A DNA stretch of 64,000 bases from Parastagonospora avenae f. sp. tritici 18332-5 (lineage: Eukaryota; Ascomycota; Dothideomycetes; Pleosporales; Phaeosphaeriaceae). The position numbers were made by a program, and so were the translations under genes. Shown here one piece after another: positions 44,336 through 52,984 of the stretch. Positions within the stretch are counted from its first letter, which is position 1; each line of letters begins with the position of its first letter. The notes beneath the pieces were generated by a model. That model saw nothing but the letters and a program-made list of their open reading frames with translations. It did no database searches and had not been told where the DNA came from. Where the stretch lies: positions 124,001 to 188,000 of the forward strand of contig JAFJTR010000046.1 of NCBI GenBank assembly GCA_022559985.1, given 5' to 3'.

Positions 44336-47119
44336 TCAGCGACACAGGTGTGCACTTACTTCTTTCTCCGTGCACATATTCCGCCGACACTCCTCGACCT
44401 TCTCAGGCTTCTTCCAGTTATCCTGCTCAAACATTAGTCTCTGTAAACCCAGCATCTCAACACTTCGGAGACTTACTCCAATGCAGTACAGATAGTACAG
44501 ACCCTCGCAAGCAGATTTGCACGCGCCATCGTTGCCATCAAACAACGGCCAACCCGCACACGTCAATGGCGATGAGGAGTCGGGTCGACAGTACCCGTCG
44601 CGGAAGCACTGGAAACCTTCGTCCCAGTGACCGCCCTCATTGCATGTGAAGAGGAAGCGGCGGTCCTTATCGCAAGCCCGGTCGCCGGAATTACATTCAG
44701 AGCGCTTGGCCTTGGGCGGATCCATCTCACCGTTTTTGCAGTGCGCATGGCCTGGGCCGTCGACCTTGCAGTCACCGGGTGCGCGGCACTTCTTGTCCGC
44801 GTTGCAGACGAGCAGGCTGGCGAAGTTGGTGTCGCAGTTGGTGTCGCCCGGATGGCAGGGCTTCGTGCTGCGCGTCTTGATCTTGGGCGGGTTCATTTCA
44901 CCATTTCTGCAGTCAGCTTGACCTGGGCCGTCGCGTTTGCAGCCTCCTGGTGCGAGGCACTTCTTGCTAAATTGCCATTTCTTATCCGCACTGCAGACGA
45001 GCAGGCTGTAGCGGTCGGAGTCGCAGTTGGAATGGCCAGGACGACAAGGCTCGCTGGGCCAGTCACCACGAGCCGAGAGTGAAAGAGCGCGTGCGTGTGG
45101 CGGGAGACCGGGCTTTGGGAGACATTCAGCAGCTTCAGTGCCGTCGTTGTCAGCCCAGCAGACAGTCATCTCAGGGCAGATCTCCTTGTCGGTCCAGGTG
45201 CCGTTTGTACATGACTGGGCGCGGACTGGAGTGTCGTACATGCAACGCTCGAGACCAGGGCGATCACAAGACTCAGGCTTGGAGCGCGCATTCAAGGCTT
45301 GCGGTGGGAGGCCTGGACTCGGGACACATTCAGCGGTCTCGTTGCCATCGTTGTCAACCCAGCAGATGGTGTTGCGAGGACAGATCTTCTTATCGGTCCA
45401 GGTTCCATTCGTGCATGACTGGGTTCGAATGGGAGCGTCGTACATGCAGCGCTCGAGGCCAGGGCAATCACAAGAATCAGAACGCGCCTTGTTGACCTGC
45501 GGTGGAAATTCAGGCATAGGAGCGCACTCAGCGGTTTCGTCCCCATCATTGTATGCCCAGCATATAGAATTCGCAGGGCAGATCTCCTTGTCCACCCAGG
45601 TGCCATTCGTACACGACTGCGTTCGAACAGGCGCTTCATAAACACAACGTTCGAGACCAGAGCGATCGCAGGCCTCGAGCTCGGAGCGCTTAGTCACAGG
45701 TGCAGCATCAATAGCCGAAGAGTTGTTGTCGCCGACGACAGTGTTGTACGCATCCTCATCCATGCAGTAAGGCTTGCAACCCTTCTGGCCACAGTTATCA
45801 ACGCAGACACGATGTTTGCCACAGCTCGAACCTCCGCTCCATAGCTGCCCCGTAAGACAGGTTTGAATCATGTTCTCGTTGCAGCGGGCCTGGTTGGTTT
45901 TGCATGGCTCATCGCCCATGGGAGGGGCAGGCGAGGGCTCCGCGGGAACAGTAGGCGAGGGGTCTGGAGGAGTAGAAGAGGATTCCTTGGGAGCAGTAGG
46001 CGTGGGAAGCGTAGGCGAGCACTCCTTGGGAGGAGCAGGAGAGGTTTCCGCGGGAGGTGCAGGATACGGATTGCTGAGAACATATGCAGGCACGCACACG
46101 CCTTCAAAGGACTTCTCGTTGACCATGCAGATCTCGCTCTTCAGGCATTGCTTCACCTTCTTCCAGTGTCCGGTGGGCCGGAGACCGGCGTTGTCGCAGT
46201 TCTCCAGCACGTTGTTGTTGCAGCGGTACGCGTTGATCTCCGGACACTTGTCGCCCTCGATGATCTTGGGAGCGGTGGGAGTGGGTTTGCTGGGAGAGGG
46301 CATGCTGGAAGAAGGAGGCGATGGTGGAAGACACTGGCCGCCGTCGAAGAACTTGCTGTTGACCTTGCAAGTCTCGCCCTCCTTACACTGCTTGATGATG
46401 TGCCAGGAATGGTCGGAGTTGCACTTCTCGAGCGCGTTGTTTTCGCAACGGAACTCATTGACAGTCGTACATTTACCATTGTCGTCTTCCTTGGGAGGGG
46501 GAGCATAAGATGGCGGAATGCACTGGCCGCCGTCGACAAACTTGCTGTTGACCTGGCAAGTCTCGCCCTGCTTACACTGCTTGACCGTCTTCCAGTGTCC
46601 GATAGCATCGCAGGTCTCGAGAGCGTTCTTACCGAAGGCGCACCGACTAAGACCAATCTCGAAGCACTCATTATCGATGAGCTTGGAGCCGGCGTCAACG
46701 GGATAACAGCCGCCATTGTCCGTGGCAGTCTTCTCCGCAGAGCACAAAGCAGTCTTGGTGCAGTTCTTGATCGTACCCCACTGTCCGTCATCAGCACACT
46801 CTTGCAGGTTGTTTTTCATGTCGCAGCGGCGCTCGGCGATGACTGAGCACTGCATCGTGCTGTTGCTGACGTTGGCATCGAGCAAGCAGCCGCCATGGCC
46901 GGCGGTGACAGAGTATTGCGCGGAGCAGTGTGCTGCCATGCTGCACTTTGCGATGTCCTGCCAAGTTCCGTCGGCGCCGCACTTCTGGAAAGTATTGCCG
47001 GAACATTGGTAGACGTCTACGGAGCAGGTCGACGTGGTAGGGGGTGGAGATGTGCTGTACTGAGCGAGCGCGAGCGGCAAGATGGCCGCGAGAACCGGCA
47101 CATACTTAGAGATGCGCAT
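44336..47119 (-). CDS. Secreted modular cysteine-rich protein (about twelve six-cysteine modules)
   Basis: Reverse gene of 927 residues with signal peptide MRISKYVPVLAAILPLALA. About twelve modules of 40-50 residues follow, each with a six-cysteine frame: C-x(5-9)-C-x(6-12)-C, then usually a G-x-W, then C-x(5)-C and a final C. Modules 1-5 are of one type (x-NNxLExC, GHWKxVKQC). A Pro/Ser/Thr linker and a sixth module come next. Modules 7-9 are nearly identical (GLERC, RTQSCTNGTW), and 10-12 are a third type. Module 11 has lost the W and nearby residues. A C-terminal part with six Cys closes the protein. A 36-base GTAAGT...TTTACAG near 44440-44475 is in frame and may be an intron. I do not recognise the family. 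An extracellular carbohydrate-binding or cell-wall role is only a guess. Confidence 0.85.
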   Translation of the reverse strand: MRISKYVPVLAAILPLALAQYSTSPPPTTSTCSVDVYQCSGNTFQKCGADGTWQDIAKCSMAAHCSAQYSVTAGHGGCLLDANVSNSTMQCSVIAERRCDMKNNLQECADDGQWGTIKNCTKTALCSAEKTATDNGGCYPVDAGSKLIDNECFEIGLSRCAFGKNALETCDAIGHWKTVKQCKQGETCQVNSKFVDGGQCIPPSYAPPPKEDDNGKCTTVNEFRCENNALEKCNSDHSWHIIKQCKEGETCKVNSKFFDGGQCLPPSPPSSSMPSPSKPTPTAPKIIEGDKCPEINAYRCNNNVLENCDNAGLRPTGHWKKVKQCLKSEICMVNEKSFEGVCVPAYVLSNPYPAPPAETSPAPPKECSPTLPTPTAPKESSSTPPDPSPTVPAEPSPAPPMGDEPCKTNQARCNENMIQTCLTGQLWSGGSSCGKHRVCVDNCGQKGCKPYCMDEDAYNTVVGDNNSSAIDAAPVTKRSELEACDRSGLERCVYEAPVRTQSCTNGTWVDKEICPANSICWAYNDGDETAECAPMPEFPPQVNKARSDSCDCPGLERCMYDAPIRTQSCTNGTWTDKKICPRNTICWVDNDGNETAECVPSPGLPPQALNARSKPESCDRPGLERCMYDTPVRAQSCTNGTWTDKEICPEMTVCWADNDGTEAAECLPKPGLPPHARALSLSARGDWPSEPCRPGHSNCDSDRYSLLVCSADKKWQFSKKCLAPGGCKRDGPGQADCRNGEMNPPKIKTRSTKPCHPGDTNCDTNFASLLVCNADKKCRAPGDCKVDGPGHAHCKNGEMDPPKAKRSECNSGDRACDKDRRFLFTCNEGGHWDEGFQCFRDGYCRPDSSSPLTCAGWPLFDGNDGACKSACEGLYYLYCIGVSLRSVEMLGLQRLMFEQDNWKKPEKVEECRRNMCTEKEVSAHLCR

Positions 47120-47693
47120 GACTGCGGTCTACTCGATCTTGGTTGATGTCGCAGTCCGAGAAGAGAGGGTGGTCGAGTAAGAGTTCGAGGTTGTGGGGAG
47201 GGAGTCTATATAGAAGTGGGAGGAAACAAACGGAGCTCGCGGAGAAAATAGCTCAAGGCGCGCGCCACAACAAACAAACTACGCGACTGGTGAGCTCCGA
47301 GAAGATAAGATGGACCCTTTCGACACGCCCGTTTGTCGAGCATGCACAATAGCGACTTTCACGAAGAGGCGCAACCAGCTACCTAGGACTGGACAGTGGT
47401 CGAGCCCATGGGAATAGTCAGACCCATCAGGTTTGCTCTATGCTCGAAGTACGGACGGGAAATCTGAGCACGCCGTGGACTCGAGCATGCCCACGGGGTG
47501 AGAGGAGACTCGGCTGAATCATTGCTCCGTTTCACTTCAGCGCATACTTCCCGGAGCCCTTGTTGCACTAGAAAAGACTCGACCACTCGACAAACCTGAG
47601 GCCTCGCCCATAGAACTGCCACGACTCTTGCTCAGTTGAAATCAACTGCAAGTTCTCGCTTGCCCCACAACGAGAACCGAGTCACTGCTCATC
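47120..47693. other. Divergent upstream region of two secreted-protein genes
   Basis: 574 bases between the ATGs of the modular cysteine-rich protein (reverse) and the small secreted protein (forward). A TATA-like TCTATATAG lies near 47202, about 90 bases upstream of the reverse gene. No gene is seen. Confidence 0.5.
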
Positions 47694-48018
47694 ATGTGCT
47701 TCCTCGCCTCTTTAATACTCTCAGTGTCGACGGCATTCGCATATTCGGCCATTCCCATCATCACCGAATTTCATCTGGCTACTATTACATCGATACACGA
47801 AGACCTTGAAATTTGCGACGACGGATGCAACATCGCGTACAAGTACTTCAAAGGCGGAGGTATGTCAAAATTGAATATAGCGCTGCTGCTAATTCGCATA
47901 GGAAATGGGAGAGGCAGCTTGGTTTTACAAGAAAGTTCCGGGAGGCTTAATGCTGGAAGCGCTCTGTAAAGAGAACAAATGTTTTGGGTGTGGCTTCTGT
48001 CAAGAGAAAGAGGAATAG
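47694..48018 (+). CDS. Small secreted cysteine-rich protein (effector-like)
   Basis: Exons 47694-47859 and 47912-48018 join to 90 residues. I chose the acceptor after GGGAG at 47911, giving a 52-base intron with a GCTAAT branch point, because it opens a frame with paired cysteines. The alternative acceptor 10 bases earlier gives a short tail without any. Residues 1-17 are a signal peptide. The mature part has six Cys: ICDDGC in the first half and LCKENKC-FGCGFC near the end. It ends in an acidic QEKEE. Size, signal peptide and even cysteine count are those of fungal effectors or antimicrobial small secreted proteins. It is divergent from the large secreted cysteine-rich gene. No homologue is recognised. 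Confidence 0.6.
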
Positions 48019-48842
48019 GGATTGGAAGGTGTGGAGAGCATGTGTTCACATGGAATTTCGGACTATGACGACAGATCCGTGCATCTTGGAAATGCTCGTG
48101 CCACGCATCCGTACAGAACACCGGTTCGAGTATAAGCAATCCGCCGCCTATTCGAGACGTCGCTACACCAATCTCGATATAGGGCTTAGATTAATACCAC
48201 AGAATCTTGGGCAAATGCAAAGACGAATTAAATTCGAGCTCCTTTCGCCCCTGCGGTAAACGGTCATATACAACCAGCCGCACCAACATTTCTCAACCGC
48301 CCTCACACCGATTGTCATCAATCCCTGTCACGCCCTCGGATCGGGAGCATCGACGATGGATCAGCCGTTGAAGATATTGAAAGTGGTATGGCGCCCCCGC
48401 ACAATTGGACCCTGATGCGTTGCGACGTCACTGCCAAGGATGCCATCATACCTTTAGCGAGATAGTATAGAAAGGGAGGAACAATGTCACGCTTAACCAC
48501 ACCTGCATTATTCGGACCTTTGAGTTTCGGATCTGACCCTGTTTCTTTCTTGGTAAGTCTTAATGGGGAGTGTGGTCAAGTACGGCCGGAAGTAGCGCCG
48601 TGGTGTATCACTTGTCGCTGCCTTACAAGGAAATGGTCATTGGGGCTAATGATGAGACAGGAAAGCGTTACTAGTGGAGAGGTAATAAAACAAGAAATCA
48701 AGCTCGGTGCAATACTGCTTGCGTATACACGAAAGGCTGGTGCTTAACCTTCACAACAACCAAATGTATGTTGACCAAACCATCTCTACATTACCTCAAC
48801 CCGTAAATATCAACAGTTAACCCAAGAAGCCAAACCATAACC
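48019..48842. other. Intergenic region
   Basis: 820 bases. A short frame from the ATG at 48484 runs into a GTAAGT at 48553, but no convincing second exon follows. The last 100 bases are an A/C-rich leader of the next gene. Confidence 0.4.
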
Positions 48843-49385
48843 ATGACCGACAATTCAAGCCTCCTCCCACCCAGCGAGGGCGACTTCGGCATCGCCACCC
48901 CATCTGGTCTCACCCCAGGAACGCGTTCAGAAGCCGAAGAAGCCTTCGCTCTCAACGCCACCGCACAAACCGACTCCGCTGCGCCTGACCCTTCCCTCAC
49001 AGAAGCCCAAGTCGCCTACCGCCGTCCCGGCATCCCCCGCGCCAGCTCATACAACTACGAGAATGCTCTGCGCCGCGCCCAGCAGTCCTCCGTGTCCTCA
49101 GATATGTCGGCTGATACCATCACCAACGGAAACGAGGCCATGCAGTTCCCTCAGCCAGGTCAGGGTGTCGTGCCACTGAACTATGGAAGCCCGGTTGGTG
49201 TGTCGTCCAAGGATGATTCGGTTAAGAAGACGAGGTCGAGGGGTCTGAGCCTGGGAGCATTGGCGAGGCAGCAGAGTTGGAGCGAGGAGGATTATAAACA
49301 TGTGTATAGTGCGAAGTTGGCGGAGGAGACGAAGATTGATGGTGGGTATGGAAGTGGTACGGAGAAGAAGGCGCAGGGTCCTTGA
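48843..49385 (+). CDS. Conserved-looking hypothetical protein
   Basis: Single exon, 180 residues, starting MTDNSSLLPPSEG at a good ATG (ACCATGACC). It is hydrophilic and probably disordered. Its Ser/Thr/Pro-rich segments include possible phosphorylation motifs (RASSYNYENALRRAQQSS, RSRGLSLGALARQQSWSE). No signal peptide, membrane span or known domain is present. Codon use is strongly C-ending at wobble positions in the first half, as in expressed genes nearby. The function is unknown. Confidence 0.65.
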   Translation: MTDNSSLLPPSEGDFGIATPSGLTPGTRSEAEEAFALNATAQTDSAAPDPSLTEAQVAYRRPGIPRASSYNYENALRRAQQSSVSSDMSADTITNGNEAMQFPQPGQGVVPLNYGSPVGVSSKDDSVKKTRSRGLSLGALARQQSWSEEDYKHVYSAKLAEETKIDGGYGSGTEKKAQGP

Positions 49386-49566
49386 GCATGGGTGATGTGA
49401 TACTTGGTGGTGATACATGGCGTTTGGCGTATAGATGGCTGCCCACGCGGAGATGGTCTGGGCACTCATGGCTATGCGAATGAGTTCGAAAACAAAGATA
49501 TAGTCGTCATAGTTACGCAACAAAACAGCTTGAATACAATCAGGCTGTATCTGCACCTCATCCCAA

Positions 49567-50503
49567 TCACTCCTCCTCCTTAACCAACGCCATAAAACCT
49601 TCCTTCGCACTCCCCCTCGGCACCCTCAACCTCAACACCTCCTCACTCGTCGGCACCATATCCGTCGTACACAGCCCCGCCCACGCCGGCTCACACGTGC
49701 ACATAATACTCTCAATAACGTTCTCCGGATACCCCTTCTCGCCCAACCCCCTGATCATACTCATGTCCCTCCAAACCACCTCCTCAAACCTCGTCCCCGC
49801 CGCCTCCTCCACCCACGCCAACACATCCCTCCCAGAAATATTCTCCAGCCCGCGAATCACGTATTTCTTCCCATTATGCTCTCCAACATCTTGAAGCGCG
49901 AGCAGCGTCCCCGTCATACCCCCAACATCCCCCGCATCTAAAATCGTCACCGTATCTTCCTCTCCCAGGATTTTTCCCAGCGGCTCCTGCCTCCCACTAT
50001 CCCTAAACCTGCGCACCCACCCCGCCGGCCCGCCCAAATACGTGCCCACAAACACATTCGGCTGCAGCGACGTCCACGCCATGTTCTCGAAATCCGGCGA
50101 TGCGAGCATCGTCTCGAGCGCCCAGTGCGCGCGCGCGTAGTACACTTTACTCGCGGCGCGGACGACTTCGGGCGTCGTGCTGATGTGCAAGACGTATTCT
50201 ACACCAGCGTGCAGCAGCGCGACGAGCAGGCTGGATTCGTCGCTGAAGTGGCTGGGCAGGTTGTGTGAGGCGATGAAGGCGCGGGTCATGTGCTGGGATT
50301 GCGGCCAGGAGGTGGTGATAGAGGTCCAGTCTTTTTCGAGGATGGTAACGCGGGGGAGGGAGGAGAGGGCGAGAGATGTCGCGCTTTTGGTGGAGCGGGT
50401 TAGGGCGAGGATGCGAGGTATCTTGAAGAAGAGCAGACAGGGTGTGGACGGTGTTTTGGCCTGTGTTGCCCGTGGCGCCGACGATCAGGATTGTGGGTTG
50501 CAT
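49567..50503 (-). pseudogene. NmrA-like NAD(P)-binding protein gene with a frameshift
   Basis: Reverse gene starting at the ATG at 50503. It opens with the Rossmann motif of NmrA/NAD(P)-dependent epimerase relatives, ILIVGATGNTGQNTV, then reads out of frame after LSALL near 50435. The family sequence resumes in another frame at RILALTRS and EKDWTSI, and continues to the stop at 49567 through LQPNVFVGTYLG, ILDAGDVGGM and the C-terminal helices, about 300 residues in all. No intron of normal size can join the two parts, so a one- or two-base indel between about 50420 and 50440 is inferred. If real it kills the gene, and if a base error it is an intact atypical SDR that senses or uses NAD(P)H. 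Confidence 0.7.
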
Positions 50504-51330
50504 GGTGAGTTATGATTGTTTGAAGTGTTAGTGACTTGCTTGATGCTGTGGAAGGTTGGTGTTTGTGGTGATTGTACATGGCTGTTGAATGTCTTATATA
50601 TCTTTCCCCAAATAGGACTGAATCCATCTTCTCTCCAAACCTCTCAAAATTGTTGACTTTTTAGCTATCTCTTCTTCACTCCGCAGCCTAACAACCTCCG
50701 TGGTGTTTCTATGAAGGCCATGACGTTGTGTCTGGGCGAAAACGGTGGCCGTCCTGCCTTGGCCTCGTAATGTTGCAGCGGAGTGAACTTTGGCTCCAGA
50801 ACTGTAGCCGACTAGTGACGACAAGCTCGTTAGTATGATGTTTATTGGTGCGCGGAGTGAGAGTCTAGCGTACGCTTCGATCGTTCAGTTAGTGCAGTTG
50901 CTTATTCAAGCTAGCTTCGCACGAATTGCGGATGAACAGATATGATGTGCAGCGGTGCGATCCGCCCCTAGTCTCGTTCTACACATGATGCAATTTATGT
51001 CTTGCCTCCCACCAGGCGCCGTCAAAATTCGTGTCCGCTTTCTCGTGAGAAGGGCCCAAGAAGTCGCCTGGATATGTTCAAAAAAGTGTTGCAAGACTAG
51101 ACAAGATAACTTATACTACCATCCATGTCTAGTGAAGACTATCAGATCATGTCGTCTAGGTGCAGAGCGGAAACGAATTCTGCCGCTGCCTGGTGCTCCT
51201 AAACATTTACCTAAGCGCCGTTGTCCACGGTCAAAATGCCACAGCTGTCCACAAAATCGTCAAAAATGACAATCTTCTCTACAGCCTTGCTCTACAAAGT
51301 TGCCAGCGTCTTTTTAAGGCTTTTGAGATG
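50504..51330. other. Intergenic region
   Basis: 830 bases with no supportable gene. The left end is the promoter of the NmrA-like gene. The rest has no repeats or motifs that I can see. Confidence 0.45.
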
Positions 51331-52553
51331 TTATTTTTGTCTTTTCAATTCAGCAACCCAGCCCACAACTTGGTCCCACTTTAGTTCAACAAGTGCTGGC
51401 AGTTCTCCGTGCCGAAATATTTTCCCCACAACTTCATTGAAGTATCTTACCAAGCGTCGAGTTATAACTTCGAGTGTCGCGTGGAGTGCTTCTAGCTCAA
51501 TGATGCATAAGTGCAAGCCATAGCAGTACAGCTCTGCAACATTGGTACAAACCATCTCGTACGTCTGCTCCAAGCAACTTTTGAACTCGCACATGAGTTC
51601 AAGGGTAGATCTCAAAGCTTCGCAGTCGCGCACACGAGCGTGTTCCGGTAGCCACATCCGTTGTTGGAAATTGAACACCCACCCATTGCAAATAACAGCC
51701 ATGTTGGCCTGGACGTGGAGCAATTTCCCATCATACGGTATGACCTGATCGACTCGAGACAGCAATGTAGCCGCAGGCAAGCCATTCGTCATTTTGTCCG
51801 ATGCCCTTGGGTATCTCAAAGTGCGCACGGATCTCGCCCATCGACGGCAGACATCAGGTTTGTATTTTCTGAAGTTCTCCTCTGTAATGATCCTCGAATC
51901 GACTGGCAAGCCGGTGCGATCCATCCAAATTGGGACATTGCCATTTCCCTGCCAGACAGAGGTTTGCGACACACTAGGCCGAGGATGGTAGCTTGCGGGG
52001 ACGAGATTAGCTGTGTTGATCTTGGCGATTGCAACACGCTCTTCTCGGAAATACTCATCTTCATGGTGAAAGTGTCGTCGTGCGCGAGCTTCGGCCCTGT
52101 CTAAACGCGGCGTGAGTTGCGTTCGGTTTTAGTTGGAAGGTTGTGATATCACTTTGAGTATTGAAAGCAGAGATGAAGCTTGAATAGGGCTCTGTGCTGT
52201 CGTACCAGTCAAAGTGTCTCAAAACACGCTCTGTGGTGATGTCATCCAGACTGAATGATTTGCGCACTTGGAAAGCATTTCCCTCGTGGAGCGGTGCTAG
52301 CGCATCATTTTCTTGATAACTTTTGACGAATTGACTAGATGTTTGTGAAGCTTCGTAGAAGGTGCGCCACACGTATAGTGGTGGCTTCGGCTTGTAGTAG
52401 GTTGCGTTCTCTGGCAGGATGCTGTAACAATTAGCGATGAGTGATACTCAGGTGTTGCTACCATACATGGACATATCGTACGACTCAGAGCAATGCGAAC
52501 TCACGAGAAATTGAGTGTAAGTGTCGTAGTCTTGCAAGGCTGAGCCAAAGCTG
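51331..52553 (-). CDS. Unknown fungal protein, DUF7587-like, copy 1
   Basis: Reverse gene with exons 52505 and upstream (5' limit uncertain), 52153-52421 and 51331-52100, joined in frame across introns of 83 and 52 bases. Recognisable stretches are ILPENATYY, SQF...EGNAFQ, HFDWYDSTEPYSSFISAFN, AEARARRHF, VAIAKINTANLVPAS, VPIWMDRTG and RVDQVIPYDGKLLH. The same order of motifs occurs in the neighbouring copy at 53-54.8 kb. The pattern of LYR-like start, H..W....FISAF, A..WA-like helix, V.I..I.T..L and IP.D resembles the fungal family DUF7587, but this is by eye. The C-terminal 110 residues are predicted helical. No initiator ATG could be placed, so the first exon is incomplete. The function is unknown. 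Confidence 0.5.
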
Positions 52554-52558
52554 CTGCC

Positions 52559-52984
52559 TGTTATATGCGGTGTAACCACGCCGCCGCATGTTTGCGACGG
52601 TTTCAACAAACAATGAATTGCAAGGACGAAAAACTGCTGTTCTTCATGGTAGCGCATGTGCATTAGGTATATTAGTTTGGGGAAAAAATGCAATTAATTG
52701 ATTTCATATGATGTGTCGGATCACAAGTATCGTCAATACCTCAGCTACGCGATCAGGCGCACTGATCTCGGTCACGCGGTCAGACGCGCTGATCGCGGCG
52801 TCCAAGCAGCGCTCAGACCAGAACCCCTGAGCCTATCTCTTCTATAGTTTTCCTCCTCCGTAACATGAATCAACAACAATCACCGAACAGAATGCATTCC
52901 TAATTATCGTTATTTCCTTTCAGCACTAGTGCTAAGACCCTACCAACATGATGTGAAGGTCTGCTGCAAAGGCGGCCAATGCTC
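52559..52984. other. Intergenic region between the two DUF7587-like loci
   Basis: About 430 bases. There are two copies of a short GATCAGnCGCnCTGATCnCGGTCACGC-like segment at 52745-52795 (ATCAGGCGCACTGATCTCGG and GTCAGACGCGCTGATCGCGG), a small direct or inverted repeat. No gene is seen. Confidence 0.4.

Noticed and set aside
45863..46846. 327-codon forward frame inside the modular cysteine-rich gene
   Set aside because: Antisense to a clear signal-peptide protein with repeated Cys modules. Its Gly/Arg/Leu content follows from them.
48484..48747. Forward frame from an ATG with a GTAAGT at 48553
   Set aside because: No second exon continues it convincingly, and the composition is not coding-like.
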